Shown here piece by piece: positions 7,901 through 16,919 of a stretch of DNA of 64,000 nt. Origin of the DNA: Paenibacillus tyrphae. GTDB taxonomy: Bacteria; Bacillota; Bacilli; Paenibacillales; NBRC-103111. The DNA is taken from the NCBI RefSeq assembly GCF_024158745.1, contig NZ_JAMZAW010000035.1, positions 1 through 64,000 of the forward strand, given 5' to 3'. Position numbers and translations under genes: made by a program. A model generated the notes under the pieces. The model had not been told where the DNA came from and searched no databases. It saw nothing but the letters and a program-made list of their open reading frames with translations. Position 1 is the stretch's first letter; the number at the start of each line of letters is the position of its first letter.

Positions 7901-10900
7901 CGTCCCCCAGGAGCAACCTCCTCCACCATCATTGAATCCGCCACCAGGAGTTATGCCAACTGTGTACGGATAGTTGTATGGAACAGGTCCGTCCGATACC
8001 GCGCCGGTGTCCATATTCACGTATTGTCCGAAGCTGTGGTGGTCGCCACGACCGTTCATCAGATCCATATTCGTGTAACTGCGGGTCAGCAAGGTCCGGT
8101 TATATGGATTTACAACGAGCGCCGTAAAATTGTTGTAAAGCATTTCTCCACCCAATGACGTGTTGGAAGGATAGAACCAGTCCATACCCGCCAATCTGGC
8201 GGTCCATCCCATGCTCAAGTCGTTGTTGATGCGCAGCAGATAAACGCCGATCGGGGCATCCTCGTTATATCTTCTGTCGATTTTAATGTATCCGTCGGCC
8301 CGGTCGCAGGAGCGTTTAATGTAGGTATAAAACTCCCCGTCCGGCCCTTTCCATAACCCGTTTAGATCACTGTATTTACATTGATAGTCTTCGACATACT
8401 GCTCAGGAACCGGGCGCCCCAGCATCGTATTATAATATTTTCTTTGGTATTTAATCGTGCTGTCCGGGAACGATTGTCCGCCTCTTCTGACTTCCTGGAG
8501 CTGCGGATTAATCTCGACGAACCCAATGGCAGACGCCCCATTACTAGAGTTCTTCTGATACACGATGACCAGGCTTTCGCCTTTTGTCATCAGCGAGAAC
8601 GTCTTCCGTCCGACATAATCCTTTTCATCAACCGACATTCCGAGTACTTCCCAGCCGCTCTTGAGCGGATTGTCCTTATTGCTCGAAAGCAGCTTACCGG
8701 TATACGCATCGTATGCCTCAATCATAAAGGAGTTGTTGGCCTTGCCGACGCCGCACGTCCAGCTTCTCGAACCATCGTCGTTGCGGCAAGTGGTGAAATA
8801 ATCGTACATTTTGATGTTCGAAACCTTGTAGATGATTCCGCCTGCGACCTCATACTTCACAGACCCTTGATACTCGCTCTCCAAGTATACTTCTTTCGTA
8901 TAGGTCGGCCCATTCGGAGAATCGCGGAACGGTACGGCGACAGTATACTTGTCCGGCGCGAGGATAAAATCATACGGGTCCCGATCCCATAGATGAAACA
9001 GGTTGTTAGCTGCATTGTTCCATTTTCTGCTGTACTGCGGCAGCTTCTTTTTATTAAATGCGTACAGCTTCGAGCCCTCGTCAAAATAAAGATACGTTTT
9101 GTTCGTACGTACGAGCGAATTGAACTTCGCTGGAGCATATCCGGGTACATACGTCCTCGCATCCGGATCCCAGATCGTTGATGGGACTAAGATGGGGGTA
9201 CTGGTCAGCGTGGATCTGCCGTTCACCCACTGATAAACCGTACCTTTATACGAGCTGACAAAGTTTGCGCCGAACCCGAGGTCCGGCCATAGGAACGTTC
9301 CGAAGACGTTGGTCGGTCCTTGTGGCGGATTATCTCGCTTGATGATGCTTTCCTGGCGCTCCATCTCTCTTCCCAAGCCCGCCCGCAGGACAGCGCTGCC
9401 CTCGGCAGCCCACCGGTAAACATAGTTATTGATCCGGTTATTCGTGTTCGTATCGAACAGCGCCCACGAACTTACGATTGTACTCGCGTTAAACATAATA
9501 GGCGGATTCATGCCTGGCTGATCGTTCTGCCCTTCAATGGCAAAGAAAACGTGCGGCGCATTATTGACAATATCCAGCGTTCGCGGCGCTTCCGGCTGCG
9601 TATCGGATGCCATGGCGCTTTTCCCGTAATCCTCCGTCACTTGGACATCAAACAGATACTTACCAACCATGTCGGCCTTAAATACAAGCGTGTTGTTATC
9701 AAAGGATACGACTCTTCCGTCTGTTCCTAGAACATCCAGCCACGGATCGTCTTGGAAACCGTTGTTTGCAGCGTCGTATTTGAACCGCCATTTGACGGAA
9801 ACGATCTGATCGCCGTCTGGTGAGTACGATTGGTTCCGGATGGTGACCGTTTGATTCCGGATACCGAGCGGCGGCACGACGATTTTACCGACCGGGGGTA
9901 AATCCGGATGCACGATAATGTCGCACGAGCTGGAACTGGTCGATTCCAAGCCTGAGTAATCTACGACTTTGGCCAGCGTGACAGTCGCTGTAACGTCCTG
10001 CAGGGTACCGTTATAGTACTTATCGAGCTTGTTTACCCATAAGTCCTTTGAATGGTCGATAGACTTCCTCGCCGGGCTCCAGCTCTTATCTGCGTGGATC
10101 GCTCCAGGAGGGACAGGACGATTTTCTTTAATCTCCTTGGGCGCTGTACAAACCGCAATAGGGTTCGGCTCCAAAACGTTCAATGTCACAGTTTCCGTTC
10201 GCGTTCCGCCGCGCCCATCGTCGGCGGTTACTTTGACATTAAACATTCCCGCCTTATCGGCCTTGATCCGATAATAGCCTTCCGCATCAAGTGTCTTGCC
10301 CCATTCCTCGTGCAGCTGCTTCCCTATTTTTTGGACCCATGGATCTGTGTTTGAGTCGAAGTCCCACTTCCACCGAATCGGATCGTTGTCCGGATCGGAG
10401 GGTGACTTCGGATCTGAATTATTATCGTGGATCACGCGGACGTTCACGATATCATCAACCAAGAAATATTCCGGTGGAAAAATACCGTACCGATCTTGGT
10501 TATAGAACCAACCGGCTTTAAAATATGGCGGTCGATTATTCGGATCCGGGAGAACTGTTAGTGGTTTTTCCTTAATCCAGTCCGTTTCTCCGCAGGAAGT
10601 TTCGATTTTGATGGCAATGTTATTGACTCCCTCCCCGAAGTAAAACGGCCGGCCGTTCGGATAAGGGAACTGGCTGTGGACGGTTTGGCCGTTGACCCGG
10701 TTCGTCTTCCAATACTGACCCTGGTATATAAACCGGTAGCTGTGGCCGGTATATGTACAACCAGGCGGGATTTTGAAGTTAATTGGCTCCAGCTCGAAAT
10801 TATCCCGGATTTTGATCGTTTGGCCGGGTATAATTCTAAAGTCGCCGTCAATGCCAACATCTACAGGAAAATCGAACGGCTTGTAGTTGTTGTCTTCCCC

Positions 10901-12112
10901 GCCGTCCGGGCCTTCGTCGATCGTATTGTCCGAATCGACAAAAAATCCGATCAATAGTTTTCCTGGCTTCATCGCCGTATACTGAAACGTGCCGGTAATA
11001 TCCACGTTCTGAGCTGCGTTTGTAAAGGATTCTTTATAAATCGTTTTGCCATTGGACCGGTCTTGAAACAGGATCGAAAAAGACTTGTTTTTAATCGGCT
11101 CCCCGACATTCCGGAACGTGTACGTGAATGTTGTCGGCTCTCCGATCTTCACTGGCCCGTTCGATACAAGATCAATAGGAATCAAGTCTGGAAAGGTTGG
11201 CTTTTTGTAGAACACTTCAATCCGGCCTTCGAACTTATAGGTTTTGGCGCTCCAGCGGGTATCAGCGTCCATAACATAATTTCGGCCTTCTTGATTCTTG
11301 TTATAATTTTGGTTACTTTCGGGCCAAAGAATATAGTCTGTTTTTCGAGAATTAAAAGCTGATGTAAAAGGCTTGGAAACTTTTAAGTATCCGAAGCCAT
11401 CTACTTTTCTCCCAAACTCTTCTACTTGAAGCCCTCTGGCGACTGTAACCGCCTTTGTAATTGTAATGCTTTTAGGCTCTATACGATCCGGCGTAATTTT
11501 TTCCCCATTAAGACTTTCATCAAAGTAAAAATCTTGTGGAGGCTCAACCTGATACGCTGTCGTAACCGCTGATCCGTCCCATTTCCGCAAGTCAGGTTCG
11601 TTAAAAGTAATATATTCGCCTGACGGATAAAGCTGGGCGTCACTGGGAAACAAACCAGGGCAAGGAGATGGTATCGAATCAGGCGAACCGTTACAACTTC
11701 CAGGAAATTGATAATGCTTGGTTCTTTCTCCCTCCGTATCCCAATATTTCCCGCTAGGGTCACGCCAAATAATATGACCAGGATTAGTATAACGTTTTCC
11801 ATATAACGGGACAGGAACACCGCCCGTTAAATTTTTAAACATGAGATTATCATTAGTCACTTCATAAGCATTTGAATCAATTTTTCTTTCCGCGCCGGTC
11901 TCATCCTTCATGTAAACTTCAACACGCTCAATTATCTGAGTTCCTGAATTTAACGGTACTGAATAATTCGTTAGTGTTGATGACTGCTCGAACGTTTTAA
12001 AGTTGATCGCGGCCATGATATAGTCCGGTCTTAGCAAGACGAACACGGAGACACCTAAAATAAAAATTGTGGCTGCTGCAATGATTTTCTTCCATTTTTT
12101 TGATATAAGCAT
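4907..12112 (-). CDS. giant secreted PKD/CARDB/FnIII-like surface protein, 2401 residues
   Basis: Starts with a basic stretch and one hydrophobic export or anchor helix (residues about 9-28). Then come a CARDB-like domain (about 305-420, PDLIPIDLVSNGPVKIGEP), PKD-like domains (about 560-660 and 750-860, with SPDGDQI and DDGRGGT signatures), and a long middle region with several cysteines. A LamG-like segment follows (around SGFSFRMLDPTNRYSLETD). Near the end are three FnIII-like repeats, each with an SNIGW or QTRW motif, and a last PKD domain with STDPDGDPLTYDW. No LPXTG, SLH or C-terminal membrane anchor is seen. It is the last gene of the Tad block and precedes a strong terminator. A role as a long cell-surface adhesin for mating contact is inferred. 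Confidence 0.8.
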   Translation of the reverse strand: MLISKKWKKIIAAATIFILGVSVFVLLRPDYIMAAINFKTFEQSSTLTNYSVPLNSGTQIIERVEVYMKDETGAERKIDSNAYEVTNDNLMFKNLTGGVPVPLYGKRYTNPGHIIWRDPSGKYWDTEGERTKHYQFPGSCNGSPDSIPSPCPGLFPSDAQLYPSGEYITFNEPDLRKWDGSAVTTAYQVEPPQDFYFDESLNGEKITPDRIEPKSITITKAVTVARGLQVEEFGRKVDGFGYLKVSKPFTSAFNSRKTDYILWPESNQNYNKNQEGRNYVMDADTRWSAKTYKFEGRIEVFYKKPTFPDLIPIDLVSNGPVKIGEPTTFTYTFRNVGEPIKNKSFSILFQDRSNGKTIYKESFTNAAQNVDITGTFQYTAMKPGKLLIGFFVDSDNTIDEGPDGGEDNNYKPFDFPVDVGIDGDFRIIPGQTIKIRDNFELEPINFKIPPGCTYTGHSYRFIYQGQYWKTNRVNGQTVHSQFPYPNGRPFYFGEGVNNIAIKIETSCGETDWIKEKPLTVLPDPNNRPPYFKAGWFYNQDRYGIFPPEYFLVDDIVNVRVIHDNNSDPKSPSDPDNDPIRWKWDFDSNTDPWVQKIGKQLHEEWGKTLDAEGYYRIKADKAGMFNVKVTADDGRGGTRTETVTLNVLEPNPIAVCTAPKEIKENRPVPPGAIHADKSWSPARKSIDHSKDLWVNKLDKYYNGTLQDVTATVTLAKVVDYSGLESTSSSSCDIIVHPDLPPVGKIVVPPLGIRNQTVTIRNQSYSPDGDQIVSVKWRFKYDAANNGFQDDPWLDVLGTDGRVVSFDNNTLVFKADMVGKYLFDVQVTEDYGKSAMASDTQPEAPRTLDIVNNAPHVFFAIEGQNDQPGMNPPIMFNASTIVSSWALFDTNTNNRINNYVYRWAAEGSAVLRAGLGREMERQESIIKRDNPPQGPTNVFGTFLWPDLGFGANFVSSYKGTVYQWVNGRSTLTSTPILVPSTIWDPDARTYVPGYAPAKFNSLVRTNKTYLYFDEGSKLYAFNKKKLPQYSRKWNNAANNLFHLWDRDPYDFILAPDKYTVAVPFRDSPNGPTYTKEVYLESEYQGSVKYEVAGGIIYKVSNIKMYDYFTTCRNDDGSRSWTCGVGKANNSFMIEAYDAYTGKLLSSNKDNPLKSGWEVLGMSVDEKDYVGRKTFSLMTKGESLVIVYQKNSSNGASAIGFVEINPQLQEVRRGGQSFPDSTIKYQRKYYNTMLGRPVPEQYVEDYQCKYSDLNGLWKGPDGEFYTYIKRSCDRADGYIKIDRRYNEDAPIGVYLLRINNDLSMGWTARLAGMDWFYPSNTSLGGEMLYNNFTALVVNPYNRTLLTRSYTNMDLMNGRGDHHSFGQYVNMDTGAVSDGPVPYNYPYTVGITPGGGFNDGGGGCSWGTDGKCSRFNVHEGELLNEASNEQERGDNYLGGFYVGDGLFLGMYNTVKRQMGNGYYFTETDKYMYLESGPLDQDPVLRKGFVLGQFVSPDSYRDTDITFRMKMTSPNEDTSLSGFSFRMLDPTNRYSLETDGSTLYLSRYVGGSRTVLRSQAWPFDNTDNLFKISLSGDNIQVFMNGVPVFEVQDATFAEGKMGPFTDKSFVTFTAISIKQNQDSRDWMSDYAIWENGSASANVRYKNILFEDPENDPMAGNFRWGVTHTPKFLNNQGLSTLNGKTFDAPQQTFDAVGVYMLTLRAQDDPNRNYLWASMVFDQYRKWSNTFQKKLIVHRRPVAQFTLAENGDGTVAWNDTSYDPDRFDPNRAVGDPARCSAPDVTGYDYCSMRGIVSREYGYVDPDGMFVAEKLTRPKKAGTYTVYLQVIDEYGAKSYPATATITLRGGVPEIGKPTVQLTHPTGSKDAPTIVYTTKPTITWNQDDNSGLNFTGYEVQVLDKFGSLVVGSGLKDQYAPPHSSASWQLPMDIERGELYQVKVRAENAYRSSDWSNIGWMRLNSPPTVTLTFPNGPNESSPNIIGTTTPTMSWIQNDIDGQNLKAFRLQVIQRYEDGKENVVYDVTRNQDNPPGPRDFTVDSHLPHGVLLYAKVMVSDGDLWSNWSNIGWFRINFAPVAELTFPTGTYDNPSIGGVKPLITWNQTDPDPDTTFTKYHLIIAKEDGTELVNTGPMMRNTKEGTGSFQVVDPLPAGIKVQVKVKVWDEYTDSAWSQTRWMFTNRPPVAAFTWKINPPTDIFEGPAWEGDHIQLINQSTDPDGDPLTYDWQIHEPGNTVRTDTAENPLIRFAKPGDYDVTLTATDPYGASHSVTRRIVVSPIVLVGYVNHTDEWNKNRIQYNLSKTKTENAPRTYDVFFPGEKFLLKADTIGNVVNVDVNIMDMIFTTRLTKDSGGQFDGVWTGSLWDESMMRWKNGTVIFRFTATSSTGYQKSVDVPIIIDDDEYWRQHRSR

Positions 12113-12130
12113 AGCAGCCTGCCCCCTTAA

Positions 12131-13306
12131 CTATTCTTTTTTTGCAAGATCAAATTCAGCCCCATTGTTTTCATACATTCGAAGACTTGCATAACCGTAT
12201 TTTTTCATTTGATCTTGAACTTGTTCCCTTGGCAGTACGAAAAAATACCATCCATCAGGAGCAAAATCTGATGCACCAATCCCTGGAATAAAAAATCTAT
12301 TATCTACTTCACCGTTCACGTCAACAATGTTTACCCTCATAGATCCAGTCACAGGTGCTAATTGCCCCCATAATGTATATGTAAGAGGGGCTTTCGTTTC
12401 ATTCGTTATCTTCAAATTCAAAGCAACAAGGTAATCATCTTTACCTATAGGTTTTCCATCGACTTTCTCTAGTTTCCCTTCAAAAGTGGACCTAAAAGCT
12501 CCGTCTTTCTCCTTTAAATCCATAATTAAAACTTGGTGTACTTTTACGGTTGCGGTGGTTTTCTCCAATGGCATCTTATAAGGCAATTCAACAACGTGCC
12601 CCCCCCACATGGTTTGCACGTTGCTGCCGGTCAGCTCCACTTCGGCATAACTCGCCGCACGCTTATCAACTTCAAGCTTCTTGCCCTGGCTCACATCCAA
12701 GATCCGTTGAATGATTTTAACAGACTGTGCCCGCGTGGCCGACTCTTCTTTACCGAGCTGGCCGTCAGCCATGCCGGTAATCAAACCTTTCTGCGTGGCC
12801 AAAAACATAAATTTCTTGGCGTCGGTGTTATCCTCCGGCGCTTGCAGCGTCTTGTCGGAGGCTCTGACGGCCAGCCGTGCCATTTCCATCCGGGTAATAG
12901 GGGTATTCCAATCCCCGGTTGTAAAGTCCTTGTATTGGTGAATTCCGGCTTCTACGAGAGCGGCCACATACGGGGCGTACCATTCACTATTTCCCTGCAC
13001 CGGCTCCGCCTTTAATCCGGCTGCTTTCGCCGTCATGGTCATGAACTCTGCCCTCGTAACGGTGTGATCAGGCTTAAACGATCCGTCCGGATAGCCGTCG
13101 ATGTATCCGGCTGCCACGATGGCCTTAATATCCGGCTCTGCCCAGTGACCGGAGATATCGCTTAGAGACACTCCGGCTTTTTGTTCTGCAGCCACCTTTG
13201 GTTGCTCCGCAGCTGCCGGCGTCGTAACTTGATTTGCATTCGCGCTGCAGGCGCTCATTAACAACATGGTCAACATTAATGGCATAGTTTTCAATACTCG
13301 TTTCAT
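12131..13306 (-). CDS. SLH-domain lipoprotein
   Basis: 391 residues with a lipoprotein signal (lipobox LMSAC) and three SLH repeats in residues about 45-210; the first contains GHWAEPDIKAIV, GYPDGSF and VTRAEF. SLH domains bind pyruvylated secondary wall polymers, so the protein probably sits between membrane and wall. The C-terminal half is an unrecognised beta-rich domain (VHQVLIMDLKEKDG). Just 18 bp upstream of the giant protein on the same strand, so it may help display it. The combination of lipid anchor plus SLH is typical of Paenibacillaceae. Confidence 0.85.
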   Translation of the reverse strand: MKRVLKTMPLMLTMLLMSACSANANQVTTPAAAEQPKVAAEQKAGVSLSDISGHWAEPDIKAIVAAGYIDGYPDGSFKPDHTVTRAEFMTMTAKAAGLKAEPVQGNSEWYAPYVAALVEAGIHQYKDFTTGDWNTPITRMEMARLAVRASDKTLQAPEDNTDAKKFMFLATQKGLITGMADGQLGKEESATRAQSVKIIQRILDVSQGKKLEVDKRAASYAEVELTGSNVQTMWGGHVVELPYKMPLEKTTATVKVHQVLIMDLKEKDGAFRSTFEGKLEKVDGKPIGKDDYLVALNLKITNETKAPLTYTLWGQLAPVTGSMRVNIVDVNGEVDNRFFIPGIGASDFAPDGWYFFVLPREQVQDQMKKYGYASLRMYENNGAEFDLAKKE

Positions 13307-13334
13307 TGAAAATTCCTCCTAAAAAGATTTCCCA

Positions 13335-13682
13335 TCACTTCACCTTATTAAACTTTGCGGTTGTTCTAGAGGCCGTAAGGATCATCTGTCCATTCTCTAA
13401 TTTGAAATCACACACCGCAGAAACCCCTCCGAAATTGAATTGGAGCTTCTTATTCTCATCTAGAAAGCTATATTTTCCACTGCTTGAATCGGCTAATACG
13501 TAAGTTCCATCTTTAAGAAACTCAATGGTTTGACTGAATGGCCCCGTGTGAAGCTTATCAATAATTTCCCATTTACCTACGACATCTGGCTTGTTATCGC
13601 AAGCGGCCATTACAGTTAGCAAGCTTATAAGCAAAAGAACAATATAAGATATTTTCTTTAGGTTTCTCTGATATATGTTCAA
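13335..13682 (-). CDS. small lipoprotein
   Basis: 115 residues: signal helix ending in lipobox VMAAC, then a short beta domain (GKWEIIDKLHTGPFSQTI, DGTYVLADSSSGKYSF) that resembles lipocalin-like DUF4923/DUF5640-type strands in general style only. Lies between the SLH lipoprotein and the TadE/F-like genes. Role unknown; likely a membrane-attached component of the pilus block. Confidence 0.7.
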   Translation of the reverse strand: MNIYQRNLKKISYIVLLLISLLTVMAACDNKPDVVGKWEIIDKLHTGPFSQTIEFLKDGTYVLADSSSGKYSFLDENKKLQFNFGGVSAVCDFKLENGQMILTASRTTAKFNKVK

Positions 13683-13705
13683 CGTTTTTAAGCTCCTTCC
13701 TAAGA

Positions 13706-14194
13706 TTATCTTTCCTTCCAGGTATGAGCCGCCGTCCGGAATACCGGTGGTGCGTTCTTGAACACGGCTCTGTATCTCGGCCTGCCGAGATTCACGGTGA
13801 TTACAACAGTAGGATTCGTAATGACCATCGTAAAGTAATTGGACTCGTGCTCGTATAGCTTCGGAAAGGTCGTATTGGATTCGTCAAAAAATTCGATTTT
13901 ATAGCTCATTTGATCGAGCCAATAAGTGCCGGGGATCGGCTTAAATTGGTTGTCCAGGCTCAAGTGCGTTTTGAGCATGTATTCCGCTGCCTTGATCCCC
14001 TCGGCTTGGTTAAAGACCATTCTTCCTTCTGCATATTGATCGTTCTGGATATACTGAGCAGCTGCAGCAGCTGCTTCCTCGGCTGCGTATTTGGCTCGAA
14101 AATCGTAACGCTGGAACCGATCATGGTCTTCCTGGAAGTACAGAAACGCGGTGCAGAGCAGGACCATTGCAAAGCCCAAAAGAAACGTCTTCAT
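13706..14194 (-). CDS. TadE/TadF-like minor pseudopilin
   Basis: 162 residues with an N-terminal hydrophobic helix (MKTFLLGFAMVLLCTAFLYF) followed by an alanine-rich amphipathic helix and a soluble domain with beta strands. This fits minor pilins of Tad systems, which prime or cap the pilus. Overlaps the preceding gene by 4 bases (ATGA). Assigned mainly from layout and context; no clear prepilin cleavage motif is visible. Confidence 0.55.
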   Translation of the reverse strand: MKTFLLGFAMVLLCTAFLYFQEDHDRFQRYDFRAKYAAEEAAAAAAQYIQNDQYAEGRMVFNQAEGIKAAEYMLKTHLSLDNQFKPIPGTYWLDQMSYKIEFFDESNTTFPKLYEHESNYFTMVITNPTVVITVNLGRPRYRAVFKNAPPVFRTAAHTWKER

Positions 14195-14604
14195 GGGGCC
14201 GGGACCTCGCTTGCTACGGCGTCTTTCAGAATGTAATCCGTTTTATTGGCTTCATCCGTGACGCCAAAAAATCGACTTAGCGCTAAGATCCGTTTTATGG
14301 GAACCTTCACTTCGTAATAGATCATTTCCCGTTGATCGAATGCATTCATCCGATATTTGGGAGTCGTTGTTGCCGTTACGCTAATTTCGCTTTGATCGAC
14401 GTGTAATTTTGCCGCAATATCGGCTTTCATCGTATTGATGTTGTCCGTCGTAAAATATCCGTCTGTGCGGGCCTTTTGAGCAGCTTTATGAACAATCTCA
14501 TTCACCGTCTGCATGTTGTAATGGTTCGTGCTGTTAAGCACATACTGAACCGGAAAAAACATTAGGAGCATGATCATGCCGCTCATGATGATGAATTCTT
14601 TCAA
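14191..14604 (-). CDS. TadE-like membrane protein
   Basis: 137 residues: N-terminal membrane helix (IIMSGMIMLLMFFPVQYVL) and an extracellular domain (KAAQKARTDGYFTTDNINTM and a YYEVKVPIKRILAL strand pair). This layout matches TadE-like pseudopilins and related conjugation proteins of Firmicutes. Stop and next start overlap. Context: directly after two pilin-like peptides and followed by a second TadE/F-like gene. Confidence 0.6.
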   Translation of the reverse strand: MKEFIIMSGMIMLLMFFPVQYVLNSTNHYNMQTVNEIVHKAAQKARTDGYFTTDNINTMKADIAAKLHVDQSEISVTATTTPKYRMNAFDQREMIYYEVKVPIKRILALSRFFGVTDEANKTDYILKDAVASEVPAP

Positions 14605-14648
14605 ACGTTTCGCTCCTTCCTATCGAAAGAGGACTAAGCCCTCTTTCT

Positions 14649-14822
14649 TTACGGAGTCGTAACCGTACCTGCTTTTTCGATCTCTTTATAGTTGTTGATC
14701 ATGGTCCCTCCGGTACGCACAGATTCGCTTTTTAACGAATTCGTGTTACCGGAGACGAAGATATTTATAATAAGAACTGCCAGAACAACAAATGTAACAA
14801 CAGCTATGAATTTTGATACCAT
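14649..14822 (-). CDS. Flp-like pilin subunit, copy 2
   Basis: 57 residues, MVSKFIAVVTFVVLAVLI onward, one N-terminal membrane helix followed by a polar helix (SGNTNSLKSESVR, NNYKEIEKAG). Nearly identical over the first 35 residues to the preceding gene at 14848-15021. Size and shape fit Flp-type pilins, but the classic G/xxxxEY processing site is not seen, so processing may differ or be absent. Ribosome site AGGAGGAAT precedes the ATG. Confidence 0.65.
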   Translation of the reverse strand: MVSKFIAVVTFVVLAVLIINIFVSGNTNSLKSESVRTGGTMINNYKEIEKAGTVTTP

Positions 14823-14847
14823 GGAATGATTCCTCCTAAATTTTGAA

Positions 14848-15021
14848 TTAAGGTCTTGTGACGTTTCCCGTTTTTTCGATTTCTTTCATGTTATTGATCA
14901 TGTTATTGCCTACGCGTGTAGACTCGCTTTTCAGCGAGTTCGTATTTCCAGAAACGAAGGTGTTAATGATAAGAACCGCCAAGACGACAAATGTGACAAC
15001 AGCTATGAATTTTGATACCAT
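14848..15021 (-). CDS. Flp-like pilin subunit, copy 1
   Basis: 57 residues, sister of the next gene; differs mainly in the C-terminal half (STRVGNNMINNMKEIEKTG). Lies directly after TadC. The pair probably supplies the major subunits of the Tad-like fibre or alternative forms of it. Too short to be called with family certainty; tandem duplication and position are the main support. Confidence 0.65.
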   Translation of the reverse strand: MVSKFIAVVTFVVLAVLIINTFVSGNTNSLKSESTRVGNNMINNMKEIEKTGNVTRP

Positions 15022-15037
15022 GGATTTCTCTCCCGCC

Positions 15038-15886
15038 CTAGTTAATTGTTTTCATGCCTTCTAGCATGTCGATGAAGAACGCTACTGTGAGAAAATTTAG
15101 TAGTGCAGCAAACGAAGCGATACTTACTACGGCATAAATCAGATAAGCTTTGGCTTGATTTCGCCGCATCTTTTGCGTTTCGCGTTCGCGTTTTACGATC
15201 TCCTGAAAGAGAATCATCTGTCCCTTCAGCTCAATAGGATTCAGCACTTCCAGCTTGTACAAAATGTTGGCCAGCTCCTCACCTTCCTTGGTGCCGACCG
15301 CTTTTTTAAAGTACTCGCAAGCCTCCTCCCTCATCCCCATACTCCACATAGCAATCATTCGGTTAAAAATGGGCCTCATAATTTTTGTGAATTTCCGGAG
15401 CTGATCGAGGATGAAGCCCGATCCGGGAGGTTTATTTTGCTTAATCACGGCTAAGTTTTTCAGCTGCGAGATGGCCCTGTAAATCTCTAGATTTTTTTTA
15501 TACCGGTGATTCTCCGTTAAAAAATCAATCGCCATTTTGAACGGTGTTTTCCGGTTAAAAATATGGGTTTTAGGGGCGCTGATTAAAAACAAGATGATCA
15601 CATACAGCAATTGGTTTTGAATGGCAGTGCCGTCTTTCATTTGGAGAATCAGCAGAAAAAACATCCAAACGACGAAAACAACATAACGACCGATTTGATA
15701 TTGTACTGCATTAACCCGGATCCCCGATTCCTCGAACATCGGATTTAACGTTTTTTCGTCGATCCGATTTTTTACGATTTCTTGAAGCTGATTAAATCGA
15801 TTTCGTCTGAGCTGGACTTTATCGAAATTAAAGGCAAACTTCATTTGGTAAAAGCATAAGAACGCCAGCATAGCGAACAGCAGCAC
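15038..15886 (-). CDS. tadC: TadC-like type II secretion F-domain inner-membrane protein
   Basis: At least 282 residues with T2SF features: N-terminal helices (LLFAMLAFLCFYQM), a pair of helices near residue 75-95, a cytoplasmic helical domain (ENHRYKKNLEIYRAISQL), and C-terminal helices (AYLIYAVVSIASFAALL). Acts as a membrane platform for pilus assembly with TadB and TadA. The GTG at 15886 has no ribosome site; a strong GGAGGG lies upstream, spaced correctly for an ATT at 15919, and the intervening frame (LPVNVVYYLVV) extends the first helix. The true start may therefore be ATT. Confidence 0.75.
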   Translation of the reverse strand: MLLFAMLAFLCFYQMKFAFNFDKVQLRRNRFNQLQEIVKNRIDEKTLNPMFEESGIRVNAVQYQIGRYVVFVVWMFFLLILQMKDGTAIQNQLLYVIILFLISAPKTHIFNRKTPFKMAIDFLTENHRYKKNLEIYRAISQLKNLAVIKQNKPPGSGFILDQLRKFTKIMRPIFNRMIAMWSMGMREEACEYFKKAVGTKEGEELANILYKLEVLNPIELKGQMILFQEIVKRERETQKMRRNQAKAYLIYAVVSIASFAALLNFLTVAFFIDMLEGMKTIN

Positions 15887-15934
15887 GACGAGATAATAGA
15901 CTACGTTAACCGGTAGAATAGAGCTTCCCTCCTT

Positions 15935-16894
15935 TTAAAAATCATTTTTGGGTCGCCTGACGAAGTAGTATACGATCGCGTTAATTAATATAAATAACAT
16001 CGTAAAGATAAAAAACTGAAATCCCTGCGGATTTTGAAACTGGTAAGCGATAAACTTCTTAATGTTAAAGCCGAAGAACTGGAACATTGAGAACACGCTG
16101 GCGATATACAGCCCCGGTGCCAGGTATTTGATCATGATAAACGATTCGGTATTGAACTGCTTGTCCTTTTCGGTAATTGCTTTAAGCTCTTTGAGTTCTT
16201 CGAGAATGTCTTCTAAAGAGACTTGTACGTTATCACCATATCCAATGGATAGGAACATGTTATTTGCCAGCAGAATCGCCCATTCTGTCTTGATGGAATA
16301 GGTAAATTCTTGGATGATCTCGTCAAGCTCCTCAATGTTTCGGTACTGTTTTAGTTCAATTGCCATTCGAAACAGCGCTCTTCTTGTAAACGGTTCGTTC
16401 TTCAAATGCGGAACAGTTCGATCCACGGCCTCGATCATATTAAACCAATTGATCTTGTACTGGTTGATCAGCTCGGTCACGAGTCCAACAGCTTCATAGC
16501 TGCTTTTCACGCGAATAACGTACAACCGAAGCAATAGAAAAACGTAAGGTGATATACCGAACCCGAATGAAAACATCAAGCTTGTGAGAAGAGGCTGTTT
16601 GGCGCTGAGACAAAACAGTAACGCAAGGACCATAAGCACCGCTGACAGCGTTAGAAATGTCAGGATGATATATGGTGACTTTCGATTGAGCGTAACTGAA
16701 ATCAGCAGCTCCAAATGCCGGTAGTATTTATTTTTCTTTTTTGATCCCTGCTCTTTCTGATTGTCACGATAGCGCTTGACCGTCTTTCTGCTTTTCAAGG
16801 AAGGCATAAGCAACGGCATTATAACAAGCCATGAACCGGCCAGGATCAAAAGATAAAAAACGAAACGGATTACCATCTCCATATTTCCGGACAT
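15935..16894 (-). CDS. tadB: TadB-like type II secretion F-domain inner-membrane protein
   Basis: 319 residues with four to five membrane helices: one at the N-terminus, a pair at about 75-125, and two at the end (FSMFQFFGFNIKKF, FFIFTMLFILINAIVYYF). A cytoplasmic helical domain lies between (LVTELINQYKINWFN to ITEKDKQF). Partner of the TadC-like protein downstream. Separated from the TadA gene by a 300-bp structured repeat. Confidence 0.75.
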   Translation of the reverse strand: MSGNMEMVIRFVFYLLILAGSWLVIMPLLMPSLKSRKTVKRYRDNQKEQGSKKKNKYYRHLELLISVTLNRKSPYIILTFLTLSAVLMVLALLFCLSAKQPLLTSLMFSFGFGISPYVFLLLRLYVIRVKSSYEAVGLVTELINQYKINWFNMIEAVDRTVPHLKNEPFTRRALFRMAIELKQYRNIEELDEIIQEFTYSIKTEWAILLANNMFLSIGYGDNVQVSLEDILEELKELKAITEKDKQFNTESFIMIKYLAPGLYIASVFSMFQFFGFNIKKFIAYQFQNPQGFQFFIFTMLFILINAIVYYFVRRPKNDF

Positions 16895-16919
16895 CTTAGG
16901 ATATCACCCCCTATTTGGA

